Made by a program: the position numbers and the translations under genes. Shown piece after piece: positions 18,029-25,796 of a stretch of DNA of 64,000 nucleotides; position 1 is the stretch's first letter, and every line of letters starts with the position of its first letter. The DNA lies in assembly GCA_910589035.1 (NCBI GenBank), contig CAJUSI010000042.1, forward strand, positions 1 through 64,000, written 5' to 3'. The DNA is from an uncultured Acetatifactor sp. (GTDB taxonomy: Bacteria; Bacillota; Clostridia; Lachnospirales; Lachnospiraceae). The notes under the pieces were generated by a model. That model searched no databases. It had not been told where the DNA came from and worked only from the letters and a program-made list of their open reading frames with translations.

Positions 18029-19216
18029 TCATCTGATTTTCTCCAACAGCCTCACCAAATCTCCCTGCTCCAGCAGCGTATCGCCCCGGGGGCAGATATT
18101 CTCGCTCCCCCGCTTCACCATCACAACAAATACTCTCCTGGAAATGTCCAGCTCCTTTATCCTGCTGCCGATCCAGCTATGTCCCGTCTCCAGGCAGACC
18201 TCCTCAATACGACATGCAAATCCGCCTGTGCTCACTGTGCCCAGCAGAAGGCTGTCCCCCTCCTTCAGCTCCAGACTCTCATGGGGCGTATACACATCCT
18301 CTCCCCGAAGCACCACCGCCGGATAAAGTCCCTGGGGAAGGGCAAGCGCCTTCAGCGAAAGTCCCGCATAGGGATGTCCTCCGGTAATGTCAAGGGTAAT
18401 AAAATCCGCATCATGCTGAGAATAGCTCCCCACCTTGATTTTCGTATAATATTCCACAAAGCCGGCGGAAATGATGCCCGTGGGAATCGCCACCATCCCC
18501 ACCCCCAGAAAGGCGATGGCGATGGCCATGACCCGGCCGCCTATGGTCACCGGATAAATATCCCCGTATCCCACCGTCAGAAGCGTGGACACGGACCACC
18601 AGATACCGGAGAAGGCGTTGGAGAAATTCTCCGGCTGGGCCTCATGCTCCAGACCGTACATGCACAAGGAGGAGGCCAGCATCAGCACCAACACAAGAAA
18701 GATGGAGGACACCAGCGCATTTTTCTTCTCCTTCAGGACCTCGGTAATGACATTAAAGGCATCGTACCTGGCGTTAATCCGAAAAAGCCGCAGGATACGC
18801 ACCACACGGAGCATGCGGAAGGCAATGGCCCCGCTTGGGATAAAAAAAGGACAGAAATAAGGCAGAATGGTCAGCAGATCCACCACGCCGTTAAAGGACA
18901 GGGCAAAGCCCAGCACAGCCGCAGGATAGGATCTGTCCGGATACAGGCAGTCCGACGTCCACATCCTGAGCACATACTCCGCCAGGAAAATCAGCATGGT
19001 GATCAGTTCCACAATTCCCAGCGCATCCGCATATTTCGCCGCACCCTCAAAGGTCTGAAGAAAAGTCACCGAAATATTCGTCAATATAACAAGGATAATA
19101 AAGAGATCAAAACACATGCTGGGAACATCCGTCCTGTTTCCGATCTGAATGATTTGAAAGATACGCCGTTTTACTGCCCCTTTTCCGCTTTCATTTACTC
19201 TCCTGCTCTCATTCAT
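18029..19216 (-). CDS. Voltage-gated-type K+ channel with RCK/TrkA-C domain
   Basis: The 395-residue protein has six membrane segments in the Kv arrangement. The S4 voltage-sensor helix shows spaced arginines (RMLRVVRILRLFR, about 134-146) and the selectivity filter is TVGYGD at 214-219. A cytoplasmic tail (about 265-395) has two TrkA-C-like beta modules (AGLSLKALALPQGLYPAVVLRGED, then IGSRIKELDISRRVFVVMVKRG). It should be a membrane K+ channel gated by voltage and/or a ligand. GGGAGCACGATGCC precedes the ATG. No transport partner is adjacent. Confidence 0.92.
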   Translation of the reverse strand: MNESRRVNESGKGAVKRRIFQIIQIGNRTDVPSMCFDLFIILVILTNISVTFLQTFEGAAKYADALGIVELITMLIFLAEYVLRMWTSDCLYPDRSYPAAVLGFALSFNGVVDLLTILPYFCPFFIPSGAIAFRMLRVVRILRLFRINARYDAFNVITEVLKEKKNALVSSIFLVLVLMLASSLCMYGLEHEAQPENFSNAFSGIWWSVSTLLTVGYGDIYPVTIGGRVMAIAIAFLGVGMVAIPTGIISAGFVEYYTKIKVGSYSQHDADFITLDITGGHPYAGLSLKALALPQGLYPAVVLRGEDVYTPHESLELKEGDSLLLGTVSTGGFACRIEEVCLETGHSWIGSRIKELDISRRVFVVMVKRGSENICPRGDTLLEQGDLVRLLEKIR

Positions 19217-19315
19217 GGCATCGTGCTCCCCGTTTTAAGCCTGTATAACTATTTGTATTCCCGGACACTGTTTCTTTTGATCCTCCGTTGCGGAAAGAGA
19301 GCCCGTCTAAGCTGC

Positions 19316-19918
19316 CTATGCTCTTTCATGCAGCAGAAACTTCTCCGCATCCAGCTTAAAGGTCAGTCCGTCATAAACCGCCCCTCTTACATGGCGCAGC
19401 CCCACAACCCTGTTACACTCGATGAATCCCAGCTTCTCTGCACAGCGCAGCATGCGGGAATTGCCGGACCAGGTCTGCAGATAGAGTTCCTCCCTGCCGT
19501 TGTCCAGAAAATACCGGATATAAGCCGTCAGTGCCTGAGTGCCAAGCCCTTTGCTCCAATAGGCGGATTCGTTTACTTCGATTCCAAGGGCCGGAAAGGA
19601 TTTCTGTCCCGGCTTCAGATCGCTTTCCCGAACCCATTGGAGATTTTCATCAATCAGATAGGCATTGACACCTCCGATATGCACGCCTTCCGCCGTGTCC
19701 AGTTCAAGGGACCAGCGAAATCCCCGGGGCGGATTCTTCAGCCTCTCCAGCTCCTCTTCCCGAAACTTCCCGGGATCAAAGGATGCCAGATCCTCCTCCG
19801 TCTCCCAGGGTGCATCCCACGCAGCCCACTGGGTCTCCACGGTATTCCAGCGGATATCGTCCTCTATATCGGACTCCCGGTAATCCCGCAATATAATATC
19901 TTTATAGTGAATTTCCAT
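19316..19918 (-). CDS. GNAT-family N-acetyltransferase
   Basis: A 200-residue RimJ/RimL-like GNAT protein. It opens with IILRDYRESDIEDDIRW, has the central strand SFPALGIEVNESAYWSKGLGTQALTAY with the acetyl-CoA loop (SKGLGTQA), and the C-terminal NSRMLRCAEKLGFIECNRV. These proteins acetylate N-termini, amino groups or antibiotics; the substrate is not predictable. The start has AAGGGG nearby. It is not clearly in an operon. Confidence 0.88.
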   Translation of the reverse strand: MEIHYKDIILRDYRESDIEDDIRWNTVETQWAAWDAPWETEEDLASFDPGKFREEELERLKNPPRGFRWSLELDTAEGVHIGGVNAYLIDENLQWVRESDLKPGQKSFPALGIEVNESAYWSKGLGTQALTAYIRYFLDNGREELYLQTWSGNSRMLRCAEKLGFIECNRVVGLRHVRGAVYDGLTFKLDAEKFLLHERA

Positions 19919-19932
19919 TATTGTCCCCTTCT

Positions 19933-19987
19933 GCGCGCTTCAGCGCGCTTACCAATCTGAATACATGAAAGTGACCCTATTGTGTGA
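19933..19987. repeat. Short palindrome-led repeat, copy 1
   Basis: A 7-bp stem with 2-base loop (GCGCGCT-TC-AGCGCGC) is followed by AATCTGAA and then ACCCTATTGTGTGA. The same three-part arrangement occurs at 31986-32038. Confidence 0.4.
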
Positions 19988-19991
19988 AAGT

Positions 19992-20819
19992 TTACTTTCG
20001 AGCCTCTTTCCTACGGTTCTCATCGCCTGCCTGAATCAGGCATATATAGTCGTCAATCGCCCTTTCCACTTCTGCAACGGGCATTCTGCTTTGGAGAATC
20101 TGCGCTTTTCCTTCTTTTAAAATATCCAATAGCTGCCTTTGGAAAAAGCGAAGCCTTGTTCCCAGCTCTTCCTCCCCGATCAGCTCCAGCATGGTGACCG
20201 CATCCAGGAAAACGGCCCGGAAAAGCCTGTCCCTTGCCTTTGCCAGCTCCCGGAGGCTTCTCTCCTTCCCGCAGAAAGCGGATATTTCTTCCTTTAGCTC
20301 CCGCAGTACTCCGATAGACGCCTGAAAATAGCCTGTCAGTTCCACGGGCCGGGGCGCTGTCTTCTCAAGCGTTGCGATCACCGCCCTGTCGCCCAGCCTT
20401 GCCGCCAGCTCCTCCTCCGTGAGAAGAAAGCTCTCCGGCTCCGGAGAATCACGCCGCTTATTATTCAGAAAACCGTACCGTCCCTGCTTTATGCCTGTGT
20501 ATACAACGGCATGCCTGCCGCCGGAGGGGACGGCAATTCCCAGCATGGCGCAGGAGACGGATTTCAGGAAGATGCCCACGGCCGCCCTGTCCGTTTTGGT
20601 TTCCGTCATTTGGATTCCCCTGGGGCGCAGATATAAATGAAACCAGTCTGCCGTCTGCAGCATGGGACCTGCACAGTACACTCCCTTCTCCTTTGAAAAT
20701 AAGTACGGCAGCCCCATAGCCAGCGCAATCTCCCGATCCTCCGTCTCTATCCCAAAGCGCTCCAGCATATTTGCCAGGCCTGCATATGCGCAGGAAGAAT
20801 TGAAAGTCATATATTTCAT
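19992..20819 (-). CDS. C39-like / BtrH N-terminal-type protein
   Basis: This 275-residue protein begins MKYMTFNSSCAYAGLANMLE, a cysteine-proteinase-like N-terminus as in C39 peptidase and BtrH acyl-transfer domains. A possible catalytic pair follows as GGRHAVVYTGI. The C-terminal 100 residues are helical and charged, with no recognised domain. It has no signal peptide. The ATG at 20819 has AGGGG nine bases upstream and gives the normal family N-terminus; an in-frame start at 20876 is rejected. A processing or acyl-transfer function is only a guess. Confidence 0.6.
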   Translation of the reverse strand: MKYMTFNSSCAYAGLANMLERFGIETEDREIALAMGLPYLFSKEKGVYCAGPMLQTADWFHLYLRPRGIQMTETKTDRAAVGIFLKSVSCAMLGIAVPSGGRHAVVYTGIKQGRYGFLNNKRRDSPEPESFLLTEEELAARLGDRAVIATLEKTAPRPVELTGYFQASIGVLRELKEEISAFCGKERSLRELAKARDRLFRAVFLDAVTMLELIGEEELGTRLRFFQRQLLDILKEGKAQILQSRMPVAEVERAIDDYICLIQAGDENRRKEARK

Positions 20820-20913
20820 AACGGATGTCCCCTTCCATAAATGCCCCTCTTCCCGGGAAGTGCCCAGTTTGGCCATGGAACTGCCGGAATGGAAAACTTC
20901 CCGAAAAGGCTCC

Positions 20914-21528
20914 TCAGGGCTTCAGCCATCCTGCCGCGATCCCATGGTCAAGATTGTCGGAAACCCAGGTATACACTTTCGGCATAAATTCCTTCACCAC
21001 CGCCATCCTCTTTTCCACCGCCGCGCGGTTGGTGCCGCTTTCCACCCAGGTGTGACCGTCTGTCAGGGTGTTGTGAAGGAACGGCTGCAGCCTGTCCATG
21101 CAGGCGGCATATTTGGCATCCGCCGTCTCCATGGCGTCAAATTCCTCCCAGAAAGTCCTGAGCATCTGCCCCTGTTCCCTGGGAAGCCGGGCGAACAGCT
21201 GGTCTGCCGCGGCCTTCTCCCTCTCCGCTTTCCCCCGGTTGCCCTCCACGTCGTAGGCAAAGGTGTCCCCGGCGATGATCTCCACCAGGTCGTGGACCAC
21301 ACACATCTGAACCACCCTGCCCATATCCACCGGCTCCGCCGCGTATTCCCGGAAAAGCATGGCCATGACCGCTATATGCCAGGAATGCTCCGCGTCATTC
21401 TCCCTCCGGCTCTTATCGATCAGCAGGGTCCTGCGCAGAACTGCCGTCATCTTGTCGATCTGCGCCGTGAACAGGAGCTGGCTGTCCATCCTTTCATCCC
21501 TGCTGCTGAGAAAATCTTCTATTCCCAT
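20914..21528 (-). CDS. HD-domain hydrolase (YfbR/5'-nucleotidase-like)
   Basis: A 204-residue HD-superfamily metal hydrolase. The motif ENDAEHSWHIAVMAM supplies the first His, and VHDLVEIIAGDTFAYD carries the HD dyad and neighbouring acidic residues; a late Asp (ACMDRLQPFL) completes the metal site. Close relatives are deoxynucleoside 5'-monophosphatases or predicted hydrolases. GGAGG lies 8 bp before the start. It sits between genes of unknown function. Confidence 0.85.
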   Translation of the reverse strand: MGIEDFLSSRDERMDSQLLFTAQIDKMTAVLRRTLLIDKSRRENDAEHSWHIAVMAMLFREYAAEPVDMGRVVQMCVVHDLVEIIAGDTFAYDVEGNRGKAEREKAAADQLFARLPREQGQMLRTFWEEFDAMETADAKYAACMDRLQPFLHNTLTDGHTWVESGTNRAAVEKRMAVVKEFMPKVYTWVSDNLDHGIAAGWLKP

Positions 21529-21610
21529 TGTGTACCTCCATTCTTAATTTTCCCGCTTCCCTTTGATAAAATTAAACTGTGAACAAGAAAGCGTTCAACT
21601 TCCCGGTGGA

Positions 21611-22243
21611 TTAAAGATCCGGAAAAATAACCTGCAGAAACATAAATATCAATATTATGATATAAATCACACTGAATACTGTATCTCCTATATAACTCCC
21701 TCCATCGCATTCCCCCACTTCCGATATAATGGACGGCTGCCGGAATATGCCGCATTGCAATTCCTCCACATACCATTTCCAACCGGATTTATCCGAATAA
21801 AGCTTCACTTCCCTGGATTTCAGATAACGATGAACGGGGACGCGGTAGGCGGCAGTTTTTATTTCCATGCCGGAATCAAAGCCCTCTTCCAGCTTTTCAA
21901 TCATCAGATAGTATCTGTTCCGATAATAAATATGTCCGTGGCGGCCCTGGAAGGGAACTTTTTCTCCAATCACGTACCTTATGATGCCCCTGCAGCACCT
22001 TCCCCCGGCTGTCGCCTCCCTCCGCTTTTCCCGGCAGGATAAGGCGGCACATCCCTTTACAGCGGCTATGTACAACGGCAGTATCCCAGCTGCTGCAAAT
22101 ATCGCGGCATTCAACCCGCCGGTTGTATGGTTCAGTAATGCGCGGAGCAGCATGGTATACCAGACTGCAGCGAATGCTGCCGGTATGACCATATCCCGGA
22201 ATTCCTCCTCTTCCGGCAAAACCTTTCTTCGAAGCATCTTCAT
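21611..22243 (-). CDS. Hypothetical membrane protein
   Basis: I do not recognise this 210-residue protein. It has two close membrane segments at about residues 18-62 and one near the C-terminus (IYIIILIFMFLQVIF, about 193-207). Between them lies a soluble beta-rich region with RHGHIYYRNRYYLMIEKL. The start has AAGGAAAGG directly before the ATG. No conserved neighbour suggests a role. Confidence 0.55.
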   Translation of the reverse strand: MKMLRRKVLPEEEEFRDMVIPAAFAAVWYTMLLRALLNHTTGGLNAAIFAAAGILPLYIAAVKGCAALSCREKRREATAGGRCCRGIIRYVIGEKVPFQGRHGHIYYRNRYYLMIEKLEEGFDSGMEIKTAAYRVPVHRYLKSREVKLYSDKSGWKWYVEELQCGIFRQPSIISEVGECDGGSYIGDTVFSVIYIIILIFMFLQVIFPDL

Positions 22244-22353
22244 CCTTTCCTTATCCTTTTATATTCGCGAACACATACGTTCTTTTGGAAATGTTCTCAT
22301 CCTGCACAATGGCTGCAGGGCCGGAAATACATTTCCCGGCAGAAATCACATTC

Positions 22354-22515
22354 TCAGAGCTCTGCTTTCTCCATGATACAACTGTGGGGCTTGTCCGGAT
22401 TGTCCTTGTCGTAATTCACCCCTGCCAATATCACCGATTGAAAAGCAGGACTGATATCCCTGTCAAGGTAATAGCGTCTCAGCTGTGCCAGGATTACCGC
22501 TCCCCCTCTTATCAT
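22354..22515 (-). pseudogene. C-terminal fragment, possibly of a PD-(D/E)XK/AAA protein
   Basis: A 53-codon open stretch ends in VILAGVNYDKDNPDKPHSCIMEKAEL. That pattern resembles the last strands of the PD-(D/E)XK nuclease domain in clostridial AAA-ATPase proteins of unknown role. There is no ribosome site, and a stop precedes it, so I read it as a gene relic. The assignment is from memory of the family pattern. Confidence 0.3.
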
Positions 22516-22772
22516 CACCGGACATCCTGATTTCTACGACTGCCGCAAAATACTTTCGTATCAGTATTTTACCATCCAATCCGTGAAATGTAAAGGACTG
22601 GGAAACCTAAGTGACTTCTGTTTTCCAGGCGCTTTTCCTGACCATCGATGTGCCGCCTGCCCCAGGCAAGTCTATGCTCCGAATCTCCACGCCCCCCGGG
22701 GCCGTCCCTGAACTTCTGAACGGAAGCCCCAAAATTGTTCTGGTCAGAAAATCACCTGCAGAGCTTAAAGAT
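22516..22772. other. Intergenic region without a recognised gene
   Basis: I see no supported coding frame or RNA gene. The region separates the relic at 22354-22515 from the terminator of the BlaR1-type gene. Confidence 0.4.
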
Positions 22773-22810
22773 AATGCCCATTATCAGCAGCCAGGCCAAT
22801 AATGGGCATT
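22773..22810 (-). terminator. Strong hairpin after the M56 gene
   Basis: AATGCCCATTAT (22773-22784) pairs perfectly with ATAATGGGCATT (22799-22810) around a 14-base loop. It lies about 115 bp after the stop of the BlaR1-type gene and has short T/A runs on both sides, so it could stop transcription in either direction. Confidence 0.55.
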
Positions 22811-22925
22811 TCGTTAAGCAGATTCAAGTTTAAAACAATTCCGCCTTTTCCCATAGATTATCGTGTTTCGTCTTCTGTTGGAGGGGAGATCTCACCCCTT
22901 CCAGCCTCTTGCGAAAATAACAGCC

Positions 22926-25205
22926 TTACCGAAAGCTTTGAGATTTGCTCCCATATGCTTCCCCGGCCCATACAATGGAAATGCTGCCCTTTACATCTCC
23001 CAAATCGCCATCCCCCCGAAGGTACAGCTTATAGGTTCCGGAAGGTACCGGAGGCCCGGCAATAAAATCCACAGTACATTTCAGCGGTTCGCCCTGTTGA
23101 CGCATAATATGGGCAGCATAATAGAATGTATTTCTCTCCTGGTCCTTTGCGAAGAAAATTTCTATTCCGTTTCCCGTTTCCGCCAGAATGTCATACCGGA
23201 TCTCATCTCCTTCGGACAGGGTATATTCCCCCAGGAAAACGATCTCTCCGGCAGCTACGGTCTCCAGAGCGACAGGAATCAACTCCACTTCCGGGACATT
23301 GCCATCTCCATACAGCTCCCCGAACAGCTCCGCCGCTTCCGTCTCTGTCATATAGACAACACCTGAGATTTTCCCATCCTCTCCCCGGACGATTCTGATA
23401 TTCACGGTTCCTTTGGGATTCAGGTTCAGCGTGTAGAAGGAGCCGCCTGGTCGAATGTCCAGAAAAAGGTTCACAAGCTGCCCCTGGTAATAATAATCCT
23501 TGCCGTCCATGGTGACGCCCACGGCCTGGTATTCCGCCTCCTGGGCCGCTTCCCATTCCTTTTCCTGCTTTTCCTCCAGCTCATCGAATTCGTCGCCACG
23601 CCCCAGCATGTCGAACAGCGCCGACTGGAAATTCCATCTTCCGTCCTCCAGCGCCCTGTCCAGCCATTCTTCCAGAGTTTCCCTGCTCATGTGCATGGCC
23701 AGGGTAGCGAACCAGGCGATTTCGCCATCCTCGTAAGTCTTTTCCGCATAATGCCGAATCAGGCCGCAGTCCTCCTCCAGCAGGCCCATCGCAGCGCCCC
23801 AAAACACAATCTGATCCTCCTCATATATCTTATCCAGCCATATCTCCTGTTCCTCCTCGCCCATCCGGGAGAAGACAATCTGGAACAGCGGCAGGTTGCC
23901 GTCCTCATAGTACCGCTCTGCGTCCGAGGAGTGCGTATGGGTTCTTTCAGACTGTCCGGCGGCTGTGTCCGGCTGCATGCCCGCTGTATCCGGCAATCCG
24001 GCGGCTGTGTCCGGCTGCTCCTCAGGGCCTCCGACCGCCTGGGCCTGTGCATTACCTGCGGCAAATCCGCAAGTATAGACACCGATAAAGGCCGCGCCCA
24101 GAACCACGCCAAAAGTCAGCGCAGCCGTCAAAACTTTCACCGCCCTTGACCGCACCTTGAACCTCATAACGGCGTCCAGTCGCTCTTTCAGCAGCTGCTT
24201 ATTTTCGCCCAGAGTGACAGCGCCGGGACTCTCCCGATATCTCCCGACTGCCGCCATAGCGTCCAGCAGGGTCTCTCCGTAAGCCTCTGCACTGCCGCTC
24301 CCCATTTCCATAAGGACAGCCTCGTCACAGGAAAACTCACAGGCCCTGTCGATTTCCCGGCCCATCAGATGTACAAGGGGGTTGAACCAGTGCAGGCAGA
24401 CCGTAAGCTGCACCAGCCACTTGTAAAGCATGTCCCGCCGCCTATAATGGGTCAGCTCGTGCAGAATGATATACCGGAAATCCCGTTCCGGAATATCCGC
24501 CCGTGGCAGCACGATACAGGGATGGAAAAAGCCAATCAACAGCGGCGAAGAAATCAGCGGATTGACCCATAGCTCCACCGGCTTTTTGATGCCCTTCTGC
24601 CCCGCCGCAAGGGAAATCCTGTCCAGGCTTTCCATATCAAAAACCGGGGTGGCCCCGGCATGGACATAGCGCACAAAGCTCTGATAGATTGTCGCCTTTC
24701 GTATCAGCAGGCCAAACGCTGCCACCAGCCAAATCAGCCAGACATGATTCAGCAGCAAAGCCCCGGTATCCCGGGACAACCGCAGGCCTTCTGCCGGGCT
24801 ATTCGCTTTTTCCTCCATCAGATTATTCCCATTTCCGTTGTCCCATCCCTCTCCACTGTCCCTCTCCGATCCCGCAGTGAAAGCAGGGCCGCCGCCCGCC
24901 GCATCCGACACAGGCTCCTGCGGCTGCAGAAGCACGTCCTGGATAATTTCCCATGCAGCATTCCCGGAAGCCGCCTGGGTGATCACCTGAGTAATTGCGT
25001 GATCCACCGCCTGATAGGCCTCCCCCAGCAGGCTCACTTCCGGTCCGAAAGGAAGGAGCAGCCGTGCCACCGCCGCAAGCCAGATGTAATACTGCCACTG
25101 CCGGCTGATTCTGTCCTTCAGAAACCGTTTCCCCAAAAGCAGCGCCAGGATAAGCAGGCCGCCGGAAAAGGACATGGACAGGAAAGTTTTCCATACCGCG
25201 TTCAT
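22926..25205 (-). CDS. BlaR1/MecR1-type M56 metalloprotease receptor
   Basis: A 759-residue membrane protein. The N-terminal helices and the zinc protease motif HELTH (249-253), followed by RACEFSCDEAVL, define the M56/BlaR1 fold. A fourth helix lies near residue 365. The C-terminal sensor region is not a penicillin-binding domain: it has a Thr/Pro-rich linker with three PDTA-G repeats, an acidic helical part (about 430-560), and beta-rich segments to the end. In BlaR1 systems ligand sensing activates the protease, which inactivates the BlaI repressor. Its start overlaps the repressor stop (ATGA), so the two form an operon. Confidence 0.85.
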   Translation of the reverse strand: MNAVWKTFLSMSFSGGLLILALLLGKRFLKDRISRQWQYYIWLAAVARLLLPFGPEVSLLGEAYQAVDHAITQVITQAASGNAAWEIIQDVLLQPQEPVSDAAGGGPAFTAGSERDSGEGWDNGNGNNLMEEKANSPAEGLRLSRDTGALLLNHVWLIWLVAAFGLLIRKATIYQSFVRYVHAGATPVFDMESLDRISLAAGQKGIKKPVELWVNPLISSPLLIGFFHPCIVLPRADIPERDFRYIILHELTHYRRRDMLYKWLVQLTVCLHWFNPLVHLMGREIDRACEFSCDEAVLMEMGSGSAEAYGETLLDAMAAVGRYRESPGAVTLGENKQLLKERLDAVMRFKVRSRAVKVLTAALTFGVVLGAAFIGVYTCGFAAGNAQAQAVGGPEEQPDTAAGLPDTAGMQPDTAAGQSERTHTHSSDAERYYEDGNLPLFQIVFSRMGEEEQEIWLDKIYEEDQIVFWGAAMGLLEEDCGLIRHYAEKTYEDGEIAWFATLAMHMSRETLEEWLDRALEDGRWNFQSALFDMLGRGDEFDELEEKQEKEWEAAQEAEYQAVGVTMDGKDYYYQGQLVNLFLDIRPGGSFYTLNLNPKGTVNIRIVRGEDGKISGVVYMTETEAAELFGELYGDGNVPEVELIPVALETVAAGEIVFLGEYTLSEGDEIRYDILAETGNGIEIFFAKDQERNTFYYAAHIMRQQGEPLKCTVDFIAGPPVPSGTYKLYLRGDGDLGDVKGSISIVWAGEAYGSKSQSFR

Positions 25206-25585
25206 CGCTTCTCCCTCCCCTTCTCCAGCAGGTTTTTCAATTCCTCATATTCCTCGTCTGTCAACAGATCGCCGGAAATCAGGTTGGAAACCAGGCCTTT
25301 TGTGCTCCCCTCGTAAATCTTGTCCAGGAAGAATCTCGTCTGAGCCGTCTGATATTCCCTCTCGGAAACCAGCACAGTATATTCGTTGCGGCGGCCGATT
25401 TTCCTGGCGCTCAGAAAGCCCTTGTTCATCAGCCGTGACAAAAACACAATCAGAGTATTCTTCTGGCAGGGCTTACCCCTAGCCGCCAGCCCCTCCATGA
25501 TATAGGGGAACAGGGTCACTTCCTGGGGGTTCCCCCATATGATTTTCATGATTTCCAGCTCTGCATCCGATATCTGCTGTATCAC
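25202..25585 (-). CDS. BlaI/MecI-family repressor
   Basis: A 127-residue winged-helix repressor. It begins VIQQISDAELEIMKIIW and has the CQKNTLIVFLSRLMNKGFLSARKIGRRNEYTVLV DNA-binding wing, then a helical dimerisation domain. The GTG at 25585 is chosen as start: AGGAGG sits 8 bp before it, and the upstream in-frame extension runs through the promoter. A 26-bp palindrome right behind the -10 element is the likely self-operator. The next gene is the M56 receptor. Confidence 0.92.
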   Translation of the reverse strand: MIQQISDAELEIMKIIWGNPQEVTLFPYIMEGLAARGKPCQKNTLIVFLSRLMNKGFLSARKIGRRNEYTVLVSEREYQTAQTRFFLDKIYEGSTKGLVSNLISGDLLTDEEYEELKNLLEKGREKR

Positions 25586-25601
25586 ACTTTTGCCCTCCTT
25601 T

Positions 25602-25627
25602 ATGTATAACAAAATGTTGTCATACAT
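25602..25627. promoter_or_regulatory. Palindromic operator of the blaI-type operon
   Basis: The 26-bp sequence fits ATGTAT-n-ACAA-n-AT-n-TTGT-n-ATACAT, perfectly symmetric except for the four variable positions. It begins directly at the end of the -10 hexamer and so covers the transcription start, as expected for autorepression by a BlaI/MecI-type dimer. Confidence 0.75.
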
Positions 25628-25656
25628 AATATAACATGGCATCATACTTATGTCAA
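25628..25656 (-). promoter_or_regulatory. Sigma-A promoter of the blaI-type operon
   Basis: TTGACA (25651-25656) and TATATT (25628-25633), read on the minus strand, are separated by 17 bp. The ribosome site and GTG follow about 40 bp downstream. Confidence 0.85.
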
Positions 25657-25698
25657 GCCCATATCTCCATGAGAAATTTTCAGTTCTCTGCCGGTAAT

Positions 25699-25748
25699 AA
25701 AAAGCGGCCGCCCTGCGAACATACATTCGTCAAAGCGGCCGCCTTTTG
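25699..25748 (-). terminator. Intrinsic terminator of pgi
   Basis: GCGGCCGC at 25704-25711 pairs with GCGGCCGC at 25735-25742, flanked by A and T runs, with a small inner CGAA/TTCG stem. On the minus strand it ends in TTTTTATT about 50 bp after the pgi stop. Confidence 0.85.
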
Positions 25749-25796
25749 CAGGGATCTGCTTTTCTGCGGCAAAGTGCGGTAAGTAGTAATCGGAAA

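Noticed and set aside
18179..19960. 593-codon plus-strand open frame opposite the K+ channel and GNAT genes
   Set aside because: The opposing channel gene has a perfect selectivity filter and ribosome site; the shadow frame has no recognisable domain.
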